Virus record (IMG/VR): IMGVR_UViG_3300025108_000244
Span: 1 to 30,333 of that record
DNA length: 30,333 bases
Source of the DNA: a virus
Direction: 5' to 3' (one strand)
The position numbers were made by a program, and so were the translations under genes. The notes below the pieces were generated by a model. The model had not been told where the DNA came from. It was given only the letters and a program-made list of their open reading frames with translations, and searched no databases. Below are positions 1 through 8,671 of the stretch, one piece after another (position 1 is the first letter of the stretch; each line of letters opens with the position of its first letter).

Positions 1-258
1 GTCAATGGTGAGCGAGAAGTCAGAGTCATCAAGCTTCTCTACTGAGATACCTGTGTGACGCTGCAAAGAGTTGACTGTTACGTCTGGCTCTTTTTGAATG
101 CGAACAGTGTCGCCTTGGTTTGCAATGTCACCAAAGTAAGAGTTGTTGGTGATTGCGTTAGTTACAGCAGAGCGTCGCAGTGCGATCTGTGCTTGTTTGG
201 AGTAGATGATTGGGGAGAAATTCCCGTTAAATCCACCACCAGCGGTTCCGATAGCCAT
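1..258 (-). CDS. Major capsid protein, N-terminal 86 codons (cut by window edge)
   Basis: The reading frame starts at an ATG (256-258) preceded by a strong AAAGGAG ribosome site and runs off the left edge. The visible protein begins MAIGTAGGGF, then has a Ser/Thr/Asn-rich stretch and the segment GDTVRIQKEPDVTV. This resembles the N-terminal arm and first beta strands of phage coat proteins of the HK97 fold. It lies directly downstream of the scaffold gene, the standard order portal, scaffold, capsid. The product would form the icosahedral shell. The rest of the gene and the tail genes must lie outside the window. The call rests on position plus sequence character, not on a full-length comparison. 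Confidence 0.8.
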   Translation of the reverse strand, partial: MAIGTAGGGFNGNFSPIIYSKQAQIALRRSAVTNAITNNSYFGDIANQGDTVRIQKEPDVTVNSLQRHTGISVEKLDDSDFSLTID

Positions 259-495
259 AATAATTCTCCTTTATAGATATGGCGTGAAGATAGACACTAC
301 ATACCCACTTCAAAGAGGCTCTTGTTATAGGGTGGTCAGCTTAGCTCTTAGGATTGCCACCCTGTGAGCGCTGGGCCTATAGTCGGAGGTAGTTCTTTAT
401 TTGTGGCTTAGTGCTTAGTTAAAAGCATGTACAAGCAGTTTGTGCCTGACAATGTACATGCCTATAGTTTTACTTACAATTAGAGTAATGTCAAT
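259..495. other. Non-coding gap between scaffold and capsid genes with two inverted repeats
   Basis: No gene is supported in these 237 bases. Two inverted repeats are visible: AGGGTGG/CCACCCT arms at 329-335 and 357-363 (21-base loop), and GCATGTACA/TGTACATGC arms at 425-433 and 453-461 (19-base loop). Neither is followed on the leftward strand by a clear T-tract, so they are not textbook terminators. Their place just before the most highly expressed virion gene suggests a processing site, an mRNA-stabilising leader or a regulator target. I saw no convincing sigma70 promoter. Confidence 0.5.
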
Positions 496-1446
496 CTATT
501 TCTTTGACATATCGTAAATAAACTTACCTTGGCGTTGAGCTTCAAAGATCTCTTCTGAGCGCTTTTCGTACTCTTTGATAGACATCTTGGCTACCTTAGA
601 TTCACTCAAAAGGTTTGCAGTGCTGTCCTCGCTAGGCGTAGTGTTTCGTTTAGTTCTTACTGAAGAGGCAGCAGACTTGTCAGAGCTTGAACCCTTAGTA
701 GTCTTTATGTTATTGTCTGCCTTGTATAAATCAATAACACGTGATACTGACTTAGCGTCTTCTGAGTTCTCGTATAGTGCGTCCTGTACCCACTTAGGCT
801 GTACTTCTGCCCAGTCGTGGAAAGCGTCATCGTTACGGATACCCTCAAAGTCTGGGTGCATCTGGAGTAGCTCAGCCTCAGCACGATCACGCTGTGCTTG
901 GATACGCATACCCTCTATCTCTTTTAGCCTACTGTCTAACTCCGTAGAACGCTCAAGTGATTTCTTGTCTGCAATGGCTTCTACTATGCCAGCTACATCA
1001 GGGTACTTCTTAGCCCAGGCTTCTATCTCTTTGTCTGACTTAGGTAGTACCAACTCGTTCTTAGCTGCAGCATTTAGTTGTTGCTCTAGCTTCTCAAACT
1101 TAATTTTCCACTCTTGCTCTTTGTCTTGCATGTGGCGGCGTATGTCGGAGTAGCGTTGCTTGAACGTCTTTTCTTCAGAGCTTAGCTCAGTAGTATCTTC
1201 TTGTGCTTTGGCTTCTGGCTCTTCTTCTTGTTTGGTACTACTCTCTGCCTGAACTTGGGGTTCGCTAGGCTGTGAGCTATCGGGTTCCGCTTGTGGGGTT
1301 TCTTCTTGTTCTTCGTCTGGTTCATCTGATACGCCCCCCTGTGCTTGCATTAGAGCTTTTAGTTCTTGCTCATCACGCTCAATACGAGAAAGGTTACGCT
1401 TGTGTGATACGGAGTCCGTTTGAATAGTTTGTGCTTCTGTTGACAT
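496..1446 (-). CDS. Capsid scaffolding protein
   Basis: A 316-residue hydrophilic protein. Residues about 45-95 are Glu/Gln/Ser/Pro-rich and strongly acidic. Residues about 95-200 are rich in charged heptad-like helix (for example KIKFEKLEQQLNAAAKNE), suggesting coiled coil, and the C-terminal third is basic and Ser/Thr-rich with KFIYDMSKK at the end. Composition, size and position between the portal module and the capsid gene fit podovirus scaffold or assembly proteins, which template the procapsid and leave before DNA packaging. The ribosome site is weak (AAGAAAG, 8 bases before ATG). No catalytic motif is visible. The basic C-terminus would be the expected coat-binding end, by analogy with P22. 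Confidence 0.8.
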   Translation of the reverse strand: MSTEAQTIQTDSVSHKRNLSRIERDEQELKALMQAQGGVSDEPDEEQEETPQAEPDSSQPSEPQVQAESSTKQEEEPEAKAQEDTTELSSEEKTFKQRYSDIRRHMQDKEQEWKIKFEKLEQQLNAAAKNELVLPKSDKEIEAWAKKYPDVAGIVEAIADKKSLERSTELDSRLKEIEGMRIQAQRDRAEAELLQMHPDFEGIRNDDAFHDWAEVQPKWVQDALYENSEDAKSVSRVIDLYKADNNIKTTKGSSSDKSAASSVRTKRNTTPSEDSTANLLSESKVAKMSIKEYEKRSEEIFEAQRQGKFIYDMSKK

Positions 1447-1516
1447 AGTTTAGTCTTTCTTATGTTGGGGCCAGCCGTAGCTGGGTAGCCTTATAGTTGT
1501 GTTGGTAGTCTAGTAG

Positions 1517-2974
1517 TTACTTCTTCTTTTTGTTCTTCTTGGATCGTTTAGATACGAAGCCGCCTTTGTACATTGGGCCTCCAGAATTACCTGTATCTTC
1601 TTGAGTAGAAGCAACGCCTGTCCCTATTGATGTTGCACCAGCAGCTGCTGCCTCTGCAGCAGATGAAGCGCTAATTCCTATATCTATAGCCTTTTTTGCT
1701 GCCGCTGCTGCAGCTTCTCCATCACGGCCTGCTGCTTTGGCAGCTGCAGAAGCAACCTCTGCTGCTTGACTAGCAGTTTGTATATCTGCAAAAGGATCAT
1801 CATCGTTGTTATCACTAAATCCTTCGCCCGTACTGTATGTACCACTCGGTTGTCCATATTCTGTCTGATAGCCTGCTTCAAATGTAGGCACTTCAAAAGC
1901 CTCTTCACCGCCTGCTGCTGCTGCAACCGTTGCAGTCTGCTCTTCACTTAGTCCGAATATATCTTTTACTTTACCTACTATATCATTAATAGTCAAGTCA
2001 AATATACTACCGCCTTCAGGGATAGCATAGCCTTGTTTCTTCATTTCAGCTTCGATTTTCTTCTTAGTACTATTAGTAGCCCAAGCACCAAACGCACCAA
2101 AGATAGGATTAATAGCAGCCATACCTGCCATCATAGCCATTGCAGTCCTGTTCTGTGCGTAAGCTTTTTGTAGTTCTGATTCACTCATACCCGTATAATC
2201 AACTGGCTTAGCTGCCTCAGGGGGTGGTGGATCGTCATTACCAGTACTTACTGCAGTCTCTGTAGTTGTAGCTACAGGTTCAGTAGTGTAGCCCTCAGCT
2301 ACAAGCTGGTCATACTTAGCTTGTTCTGCAGGCAGTGTCAAAGACACCGCAATACCATCAGGAGAGTAAAGCATGACTACACTTGATTGCGTAGCTTGTT
2401 GTGAACTATCAATGATCTGCTGGCTTAAGTAACCCGGCGCAAAAGCTGTACCCATACCTTGAGTAAACTGAGCTTGGTAAGGATCAATGTTTGACGTAGA
2501 AGCATTGCCTGCGCTTACGTCTGTACCGGGTGCAGCGTACAAGACCTGACCGCCTTTGTTGTACTCTCCTGTATTACCTACAGCTTGAGGAGGTGGGACC
2601 ATACCGCCTACAGCCATACCCATCTCTTGTAGCATTGCAAGCTCTTCTGGAGTTAGTGCGCCACCCGTTTGGTTGTCCATAGTTTGACTTACAGGTTCGC
2701 CACCAATGCGTCCTTCTGCTTCCATCTGACCCATGCCTTGTTTGGCTTGAGTTCGTAGATCCTCAAAGAACTTAACGCCATAGTAACGTGTGACATCAGC
2801 AGGTACAACGTACTCGCCTTCACTCAACTGAGCAGGTACATCATCACGTACCTCTTCTGCCATTGAACCTGGAGGTACTTCATTGCCACTTACAGGGTCT
2901 ACAGTAGTACCATCATCTGCGATACCACCCTCTTGAAGTAGCATCTCCATTTGTTTTGCTTCATTGGCTTCCAT
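1517..2974 (-). CDS. Conserved marine-phage virion-module protein, VDPVSGNEVPPGS family
   Basis: A 485-residue protein. The N-terminal 110 residues carry the most conserved part: VDPVSGNEVPPGS, EEVRDDVPAQLSEGEYVVPA and RYYGVKFFEDLRTQAKQG, a block I recognise from many marine podoviruses, where its function is unknown. The middle has a Gly/Pro-rich linker and the segment YNKGGQV. Residues about 270-310 form a hydrophobic Ala/Gly/Met-rich stretch that could insert in a membrane. An Ala-rich helical region follows, and the end is MYKGGFVSKR plus a lysine tail. Position between portal and scaffold suggests an internal or ejected virion protein. Ribosome site GAGGGA lies 8 bases before ATG; the start overlaps the upstream gene by 14 bases. 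Confidence 0.75.
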   Translation of the reverse strand: MEANEAKQMEMLLQEGGIADDGTTVDPVSGNEVPPGSMAEEVRDDVPAQLSEGEYVVPADVTRYYGVKFFEDLRTQAKQGMGQMEAEGRIGGEPVSQTMDNQTGGALTPEELAMLQEMGMAVGGMVPPPQAVGNTGEYNKGGQVLYAAPGTDVSAGNASTSNIDPYQAQFTQGMGTAFAPGYLSQQIIDSSQQATQSSVVMLYSPDGIAVSLTLPAEQAKYDQLVAEGYTTEPVATTTETAVSTGNDDPPPPEAAKPVDYTGMSESELQKAYAQNRTAMAMMAGMAAINPIFGAFGAWATNSTKKKIEAEMKKQGYAIPEGGSIFDLTINDIVGKVKDIFGLSEEQTATVAAAAGGEEAFEVPTFEAGYQTEYGQPSGTYSTGEGFSDNNDDDPFADIQTASQAAEVASAAAKAAGRDGEAAAAAAKKAIDIGISASSAAEAAAAGATSIGTGVASTQEDTGNSGGPMYKGGFVSKRSKKNKKKK

Positions 2975-3161
2975 TGATTTCGTCCCTCATATATTTCAAT
3001 CTACGTAGTGAGGCGATCTCGCCTTGAACCCTGTACATGTTATCAGGTTGATTCTCTTGTTCTAGTCTCACGTGTGCTGAGTGTATCTTACTGTCTAAGT
3101 ACTCTACGTAAGCGTCCCATAGTTGCTTATCATTGACTAGCTTCTTTAGTGCGCCATTCAT
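2961..3161 (-). CDS. Small conserved virion-module protein (66 aa)
   Basis: A short, mostly helical, charged protein with the pattern LWDAYVEYLDSKI, followed by RVQGEIASLRRLKYMRDEI. Its ATG overlaps the stop of the upstream gene as ATGA, and its own end overlaps the next gene by 14 bases, so it is clearly part of a translationally coupled run. Proteins of this size and character next to portal genes in marine podoviruses are usually annotated as hypothetical. The Leu/Arg-rich helix could mediate oligomerisation with the portal or core. I cannot assign a function. Confidence 0.75.
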   Translation of the reverse strand: MNGALKKLVNDKQLWDAYVEYLDSKIHSAHVRLEQENQPDNMYRVQGEIASLRRLKYMRDEINGSQ

Positions 3162-4678
3162 TTAGTTCGCCTCTGTACTAACCCACCTGTGTTGAAGCGT
3201 AGTTCAGTTTCACTAGGATATAACTTCAAGTCTTTTATGTTTATAGTCTTTGCAGTAAAATACTCACCTTCTTTTTTCTTAGCAGCTACATCTTTAGCAA
3301 GACTACCATTAGGGAAACTTAATGCCATCTGCCTATCTTTAAGACTTATGTAAGGTTCATACTTTAGCTTTTTAGTGCCTAGCTTTATTTGATTACCTAG
3401 TTCTGCTTTAAGCTGCTTAACAGCTTTATCATAAGCTACAACGTATGTATTATGAAAACCTGACCCTTTAGATATAGCTTTTTTATATTCGTCATTACCT
3501 ACACCAAAGCGCCTAGTTGCTAGCTTTTCAATAGGAGGTAGTACTATTTCATCAACGCCTTTAGTTTTAGCGTCTGCTATAATAGACTGCAATAGGACAC
3601 GAACAGAATCAGTTAGGCTGGTTAGAGGTGTTTCCTTCTTATCTACTACTCTGTTAGCTTGATATATTACATCATTAGCCTCATCCATAATGAGACCTAA
3701 TATATTGTTCTTACCAGAGAAGTTATACACATTAAGTTCTGTCTTAGATAGTAACTCGAAATAGTCCTTTATGGCTACAAGATTAGCCTTTTTAGTTTTT
3801 GCAAGCTCATCGGGCCAGTCAAACCTATCTTTGAATAACTGTTGAACTTCTTTGTCTTGCTCTATATTAGTTAACTTTTTATTGGTGCGGATAGGAAGGT
3901 ACTTATTAAATACAAAGTCTTCAAAGTCTTCAAGTACTGTACCAGGAAATTCAAACTCAGGTTTAAATGCTATATCATCAATAGCTAACTTAAACTCTTT
4001 CCTGTATTCGTCCGTTAATTCTTTTAGGCTTTTAGCAGCGTCATCCGACATGTTTTGTATAGCGTCAGACTGTAGCTCTTCTATAAGAATGTAGTCAGGG
4101 TCTTGATCAAACCTTATGCTTGCTAGATCTCCATCTTCACCTAAAGTCTGTCTTAAGCTATACCTTGTGTGTGCGAGGTTAGAAGGGCCAAAGTGAGTAG
4201 TAAGGCCTAAATTTTTATTGGCTACATCTACACCCACCTCTTCATAACCAACCTCTTTATCAATAAGATCAGACTGACGCTGTGACGATCTGTATTTTTG
4301 TGGTTTGCGAAGGGCTACTACTTCCATAGGGTCAATCATAGCATCTTGGACTGCTTCATCCGTAGTGTAACGGATCTCTGGGTCTAGTTTGAAATCACGA
4401 AACTCTAGTTCACCTTTGGTTACTTTAGGTGCTCTCTTGCGTACAAAGGCTTCAATGTTTTCGCCTTTAGTACCCTTAGTCTCACTTATACTAGCGTTAG
4501 CAATAGCATTATCCGCAGGGCTGTAGAACCTAGCTAAGACAGGGCTGTCGGGATCTGCAACATCAAACATACTAGCCCCTTTAGGTAAATCCTTGAACAT
4601 AGGATTGAACTTAGGGTTATCCGTAATGCCCAGCGCAGAGCTAAGCTCTTTAGCTAACAGTCTGGTTATACCGCTCAT
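3158..4678 (-). CDS. Protein with a polyvalent-protein-like domain in the virion module
   Basis: A 506-residue protein. The region around residues 160-205 reads THFGPSNLAHTRYSL followed by DYILIEELQSDAIQ. This matches the pattern N-x-LAH-x-R and EE-I/L-QSD that recurs in the large polyvalent proteins of phages and conjugative elements, usually as one domain among many. A matching downstream part is also visible: SIIADAKTKGVDEIVLPP, then YDKAVKQLKAEL. Here the domain stands almost alone and ends FNTGGLVQRRTK. The gene starts on a TAATG overlap with the portal stop, so it is co-expressed with structural genes. An ejected protein acting on the host is plausible but unproven. Confidence 0.6.
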   Translation of the reverse strand: MSGITRLLAKELSSALGITDNPKFNPMFKDLPKGASMFDVADPDSPVLARFYSPADNAIANASISETKGTKGENIEAFVRKRAPKVTKGELEFRDFKLDPEIRYTTDEAVQDAMIDPMEVVALRKPQKYRSSQRQSDLIDKEVGYEEVGVDVANKNLGLTTHFGPSNLAHTRYSLRQTLGEDGDLASIRFDQDPDYILIEELQSDAIQNMSDDAAKSLKELTDEYRKEFKLAIDDIAFKPEFEFPGTVLEDFEDFVFNKYLPIRTNKKLTNIEQDKEVQQLFKDRFDWPDELAKTKKANLVAIKDYFELLSKTELNVYNFSGKNNILGLIMDEANDVIYQANRVVDKKETPLTSLTDSVRVLLQSIIADAKTKGVDEIVLPPIEKLATRRFGVGNDEYKKAISKGSGFHNTYVVAYDKAVKQLKAELGNQIKLGTKKLKYEPYISLKDRQMALSFPNGSLAKDVAAKKKEGEYFTAKTINIKDLKLYPSETELRFNTGGLVQRRTK

Positions 4679-6798
4679 TAGGCTACGTTCCCACTAAATC
4701 CTTGCTCACCGGGTTGTGGCGCTGTGCCTGTACCCATCTGCGCTCCACCTGATCCTGTAGTATCTTGTACGTTAGCTCCCGCTGGTGCTTGACCTTCTGG
4801 ACCCGGCGCTGGGCCTTGAGGTTGGGGCTGTGGGTTCTGCTCTTGGAACTTCTTAAATAGCTCAGCTTGGATAGCTGCGTCTTGCATAGAGTTAGTCACC
4901 TTGTCTGGGTCAAGATCCATAGACTTAGCGATCTCACGAATGACGTAATCCATCTTAGCAAACGGTGCAAGGTTAGGATTAGACGCTACCTGCAAGAACT
5001 GCATCAGACGTTGTGAGCGTACCTCGTTAGACATCAAGCTTTCAGTACCTGACGCTTTTACTTCCAAGTCACCCTTGATTGTTTCATCGTAGTCGAACTG
5101 CATGTTGAACGAGAAGAAAGCTTTACCTAAAGGGCCAAGCAGGTAGTCATCTACGTTCTTAACTACACTACGGATACTACCGTTAGCTGCAGACATAAGC
5201 ATAGAGATACCTGAAGCTGTACGCCCTACGCCTGAGACACCCGTTTGACCGTGAGCAAAGCTAGGAAAGCCAGTACTCTCATCAGCCAATACACGAGCCT
5301 TGTCAAAGAGTTGCATGTTCTCTTGAGCTACGTTAGGAAACTTGGTTCCGAAGATTGCTTGACCAGGAGCACCGCCTTGCCTACGGAAGATCTTGCCTGG
5401 GTACACACTCATGTCTTGACCCGGTACAAGGTTAGTCTCATCGACTTCCATAATAAGGTTACCAGAAAGTGCAGCATTGTCAATAGCCATACGCATAAAG
5501 CCATTCATTAATGTCTGTGTATCGTCCATGTTCTCAGCGATACCTACACCAAAGAAGCTGTATGGGTTGTGCTCGTAAGGTGTGGAGTAGTAAGGAATAC
5601 GTGCAGGTTTGAATGGGTTAAGAACCATACGTAGTACTTCACCGTTACATACCCAGATGTTACAGCTTACTTCGTTTAGATCACGTAACTCTTTAGGGAT
5701 CTTTACGCCGTTCTCTTCAAGAATGTCAACGTCAACGTAACCCCAGAACTCCATAACTTCCCAGCGCTCAGACTGAGCAGAGATGTCATCGTCTTCCATC
5801 TTCATTTCCCAGTGCTTACGCACGTAGTCTGGGCTTTGAGCAATGGCATTTTCGATAGACTCATCACGAAAGTAAGGACGCCCTTTAAGAGAACGCAGTT
5901 GATTACGTGACATCTTGTGACGTTCTACTGCATACTCAGCATCATCCATTGAGGTAGATTCTGGGTCAGGGTAGAAGTTCCATACAGATACGTGGTTACA
6001 CTCAGGTACAGTCTTAACTATCGGAGAGTACTCACCGTCTTCACCCCAGCTAGGGTACTCTTTATCTACAGCAAATGGGCCTTTCATTACTCCTGTGCCA
6101 AGTAGCGCCATCTCGAAAGCCATAGAGCGCAGATGCTTAGATGCACCGCTTTCGTTAAGCTGATCGTGGATCTTCTTTTCCATCTTCTTAGCTGCTACCA
6201 TCGCAGGGTGGAACGACACAGTAGTTGGAGTAGTACCGTCACCTTCGATGATCTTATCACTCACAGGAGACAACTTACCCTTGAGACCCGCTAAGCGCTC
6301 CTGTAGATCAATGATCGTTTCTCCAGGTAGTAGCTTACCGTCATCGCCTAACAGCGCTGTAGGGGCCGCTACGTTCTCTGTGACAGCCCTTCCCTCTTCA
6401 CCCGCTTTATCTGCGTTAGGATCTACATTAATGTGTACAGCGTCTGCTACACCGTCTGGTAGTACTGTAGGGTCAACGGAAAGTGGGAACTTGTTGTTAC
6501 CGAAAAGAACGTCTACGATCTGACCATATGCTGCTAGGGTCTTAGTCTTAGTTACCTTAACAAATACACGTGATTTCTCTGTATCAGTGAACTGTACGTC
6601 TGTACTGTATAGGCCACGGTAGTTACGGTAAGCACGTAGCCAACGCTCTTCATCAACAAGTCGAGCATCCTCTGCACGGCTAAAGCGATCCTTAACAAAG
6701 CTAACTACACTGTTAACGGACTCAAAGAGTTTATCGCTACCATCTTCTGCAGCTACTACTTCATCTGTGTCGAAGTTTACGTCTTCTATGTCTGCCAT
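4678..6798 (-). CDS. Portal (head-tail connector) protein
   Basis: A 706-residue protein directly downstream of the large terminase, the standard place for a portal. Early residues have the pattern DEERWLRAYRNYRGLY followed by SRVFVKVTKTKTLAAYGQIVDVLFGNNKFPL, typical of podovirus portals. A long, mixed alpha/beta middle includes WNFYPDPEST and SFFGVGIAENMDDTQTLMN, also characteristic. The C-terminal 70 residues are Pro/Gln/Gly-rich and probably disordered. The product would form the dodecameric ring for DNA entry and exit, with terminase as its docking partner. Its stop overlaps the next ATG as TAATG. It begins 3 bases after the terminase stop with only a weak ribosome site, which suggests translational coupling. 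Confidence 0.9.
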   Translation of the reverse strand: MADIEDVNFDTDEVVAAEDGSDKLFESVNSVVSFVKDRFSRAEDARLVDEERWLRAYRNYRGLYSTDVQFTDTEKSRVFVKVTKTKTLAAYGQIVDVLFGNNKFPLSVDPTVLPDGVADAVHINVDPNADKAGEEGRAVTENVAAPTALLGDDGKLLPGETIIDLQERLAGLKGKLSPVSDKIIEGDGTTPTTVSFHPAMVAAKKMEKKIHDQLNESGASKHLRSMAFEMALLGTGVMKGPFAVDKEYPSWGEDGEYSPIVKTVPECNHVSVWNFYPDPESTSMDDAEYAVERHKMSRNQLRSLKGRPYFRDESIENAIAQSPDYVRKHWEMKMEDDDISAQSERWEVMEFWGYVDVDILEENGVKIPKELRDLNEVSCNIWVCNGEVLRMVLNPFKPARIPYYSTPYEHNPYSFFGVGIAENMDDTQTLMNGFMRMAIDNAALSGNLIMEVDETNLVPGQDMSVYPGKIFRRQGGAPGQAIFGTKFPNVAQENMQLFDKARVLADESTGFPSFAHGQTGVSGVGRTASGISMLMSAANGSIRSVVKNVDDYLLGPLGKAFFSFNMQFDYDETIKGDLEVKASGTESLMSNEVRSQRLMQFLQVASNPNLAPFAKMDYVIREIAKSMDLDPDKVTNSMQDAAIQAELFKKFQEQNPQPQPQGPAPGPEGQAPAGANVQDTTGSGGAQMGTGTAPQPGEQGFSGNVA

Positions 6799-6801
6799 AT
6801 T

Positions 6802-8376
6802 TTAATACCCGAATGTTGAGTCTGAAGCTTGAAATCCAGAGCGTTGATCCTTAGCTGGATTGTAATCCCATAGAGAACTACGTGGTCTTGTCATTATACC
6901 ATACCTTAACGCATCATACAAGTGGTCTTCTGCATTTGTGTCTACGTCTTCTGGATTTCTTTTGTCCAGTGGGATAGACGGTAGCTGCGCTACTACGTTT
7001 GTACAGGTAGAGAAGAACACTAATCTAGGCTCTTCTGTGTATTCATCTACCTGCAGTCGGCGGTGTAATTCGTTCTTTCCTGATATACGTGAGCCTTTTG
7101 ATCTATCCGAAGGACGCCAGCGACAGCCCTTCATGTTCATCTGCTCCGCTAGTGAGGGTCCAGTATCACCTCTGTTGTGCCATAGTGAGGAGTCAAGTAC
7201 TCCGTAGCGTATAGTTCCATCTCTAGCCTCTGCCTCAAGTATCATATCAGCTAAGTCTGTAGCTGTGACTTTAGAGCAGTACAACTCTCTATAGACTATG
7301 AGTTGTTCTGAGGGAGTTACTGCTAACCATACAACCCCAGTGAATGAACCATAACCGTAGTCACACGCTCTGAACTTAGTCCACGAGTCAGGTATCTCAA
7401 AGGGTTCAACAACGTGTATATTCCTGTTGAACTCAGGAAACGCTGCACCTTCGTTAACGTCCCAGTTACCCTCAAGTAGTTGTTTCTTTTGATGCTCAGG
7501 TAACGACAGAAGCATTGCTTCATAGTCGCCACTCTCAGCTAGGTGAGGGTTATCGAATAGACTAGCAGGTATAAACCTACGCTTAAATAAAGGCTCACCC
7601 GCTCTGCTGTGACCGTTAGGGTACGCTAGGGTTTCACCTGTCTCAATGTCTGTAGCCCAGAAAGGGGTGTTAGACGGGGCTGGATCAATAAACATCTTCT
7701 TGACCCAAGAGTGTCCTGGCCCTCCTGGGTTAGTTGTAGCCCTCATGTAGAGGCCTAACTCTTTGGAACTACTACGTAATCTTGAGCGCATATAATTCCA
7801 CCCATAGGGTGACTGCCATTGAGTTAGCTCGTCGAATGCTACGTAGTTAAACGCCTGCCCTTGGTAGCGCATGACGTCTGTGTCTTTGTCGAGGTAGGAC
7901 ATCCAAAGACGTCCCCCTCTAGGAGTGGTCCACTGAGATTTACGTTCCGACCACTTTATACCGGGTATAGCTTTAGGGTACAGGTCTTGGCTTTTCTGTA
8001 TTAGTTCCCTAAGTTCTTCTGTTGTGTGACGTACAAGTAAGCCACTAAAGTCTGGGTTATTCAAGTCACGTAGTGGATCTGCTAGCGTGGCGTAACTCTT
8101 ACCTCCACCCGCTGCCCCACCATATAGTACTTCTCTCTCACTAGACGCTAGATATTGTGTCTGTGGCCCTGGGTTGGGCTGGAATACTACTTCCTGTGCA
8201 ACTAGAGGATCAAACTCTGCTGGTTTAACTTGAGCGGGTACTGTCTTCTTCTTCTTCGTAGGTGTAGTAACCGAGTCTTTCTTTTTCGAGGATCTCGTAC
8301 TGCCTGAGCGCTTTTTCGAGCCGCTGGGCAAGCTTGCGTTTAATTGAAGCAAGTGACTTACGTTTTCTTTCGACAT
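6802..8376 (-). CDS. terL: Terminase large subunit (ATPase and nuclease)
   Basis: A 524-residue packaging motor. Walker A is GGAAGGGKS (residues 86-94), Walker B is YVAFDELTQ with D182 and E183, and the coupling segment is ATTNPGGPGHSWVKK. The C-terminal nuclease has D339 in CDYGYG, D395 in VLDSSLW and D484/D488 in NAEDHLYDALRYG, the usual metal-binding acids. The first 50 residues are lysine/serine-rich low complexity, encoded in a 152-base out-of-frame overlap with the upstream HTH gene. No other ATG exists before the ATPase domain, so this extension is probably real. No good ribosome site precedes the start, so coupling to the upstream gene is likely. Confidence 0.95.
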   Translation of the reverse strand: MSKENVSHLLQLNASLPSGSKKRSGSTRSSKKKDSVTTPTKKKKTVPAQVKPAEFDPLVAQEVVFQPNPGPQTQYLASSEREVLYGGAAGGGKSYATLADPLRDLNNPDFSGLLVRHTTEELRELIQKSQDLYPKAIPGIKWSERKSQWTTPRGGRLWMSYLDKDTDVMRYQGQAFNYVAFDELTQWQSPYGWNYMRSRLRSSSKELGLYMRATTNPGGPGHSWVKKMFIDPAPSNTPFWATDIETGETLAYPNGHSRAGEPLFKRRFIPASLFDNPHLAESGDYEAMLLSLPEHQKKQLLEGNWDVNEGAAFPEFNRNIHVVEPFEIPDSWTKFRACDYGYGSFTGVVWLAVTPSEQLIVYRELYCSKVTATDLADMILEAEARDGTIRYGVLDSSLWHNRGDTGPSLAEQMNMKGCRWRPSDRSKGSRISGKNELHRRLQVDEYTEEPRLVFFSTCTNVVAQLPSIPLDKRNPEDVDTNAEDHLYDALRYGIMTRPRSSLWDYNPAKDQRSGFQASDSTFGY

Positions 8377-8671
8377 CTATACGCTTTTTCAACCCCATGT
8401 GTGATATGTATCTACCTGACTGTGTGGACAGCCACGCACTAACTTCCCTGTAACTATACTGCTTTAGGTGCTTCTTTGCAAGTACTAAAAGCTCTAATTC
8501 TTTAGTTATAGGTTTTAGCCAGTCATTATCCTCTGGGTCTATCTCATAACCGAAAGGGACTTGGGTAGATACTCGTGGGATTCTCTCCCATCTCTTTACT
8601 TTAAAGTCGGGCTTAGGCAACATCCAGTAGCCTATACTCTCTCGTTCTTTAGTTTTAGTTACTCGTTTCAT
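8225..8671 (-). CDS. Conserved helix-turn-helix protein between the terminase genes
   Basis: A 148-residue basic protein if it starts at ATG 8669-8671, which has AAGAG upstream; an ATG at 8704 would add 11 residues. It contains YSYREVSAWLSTQSGRYISHMGLKKRI, a clear helix-turn-helix. A strongly basic helical tail (KRKSLASIKRKLAQRLEKAL) and an acidic end follow. The N-terminal block GYWMLPKPDFKVKRWERIPRVSTQVPFG is one I recognise from many marine podoviruses. Its place between TerS and TerL suggests a DNA-recognition role in packaging, perhaps helping to choose the packaging site. It overlaps TerS by 17 bases and TerL by 152. Confidence 0.8.
   Translation of the reverse strand: MKRVTKTKERESIGYWMLPKPDFKVKRWERIPRVSTQVPFGYEIDPEDNDWLKPITKELELLVLAKKHLKQYSYREVSAWLSTQSGRYISHMGLKKRIDVERKRKSLASIKRKLAQRLEKALRQYEILEKERLGYYTYEEEEDSTRSS

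Noticed and set aside
55-276. Rightward 73-codon frame over the start of the capsid gene
   Set aside because: It lies opposite the capsid coding frame, lacks a ribosome site and does not resemble a phage protein.
575-1153. Rightward 192-codon frame inside the scaffold gene
   Set aside because: It is antisense to the scaffold and its Ser/Leu/Cys-rich content is typical of a shadow of a helical acidic protein.
8225-8376. Programmed frameshift fusing the HTH protein to TerL
   Set aside because: The TerL frame is +1 to the HTH frame and no canonical slippery heptamer in register for it is visible.
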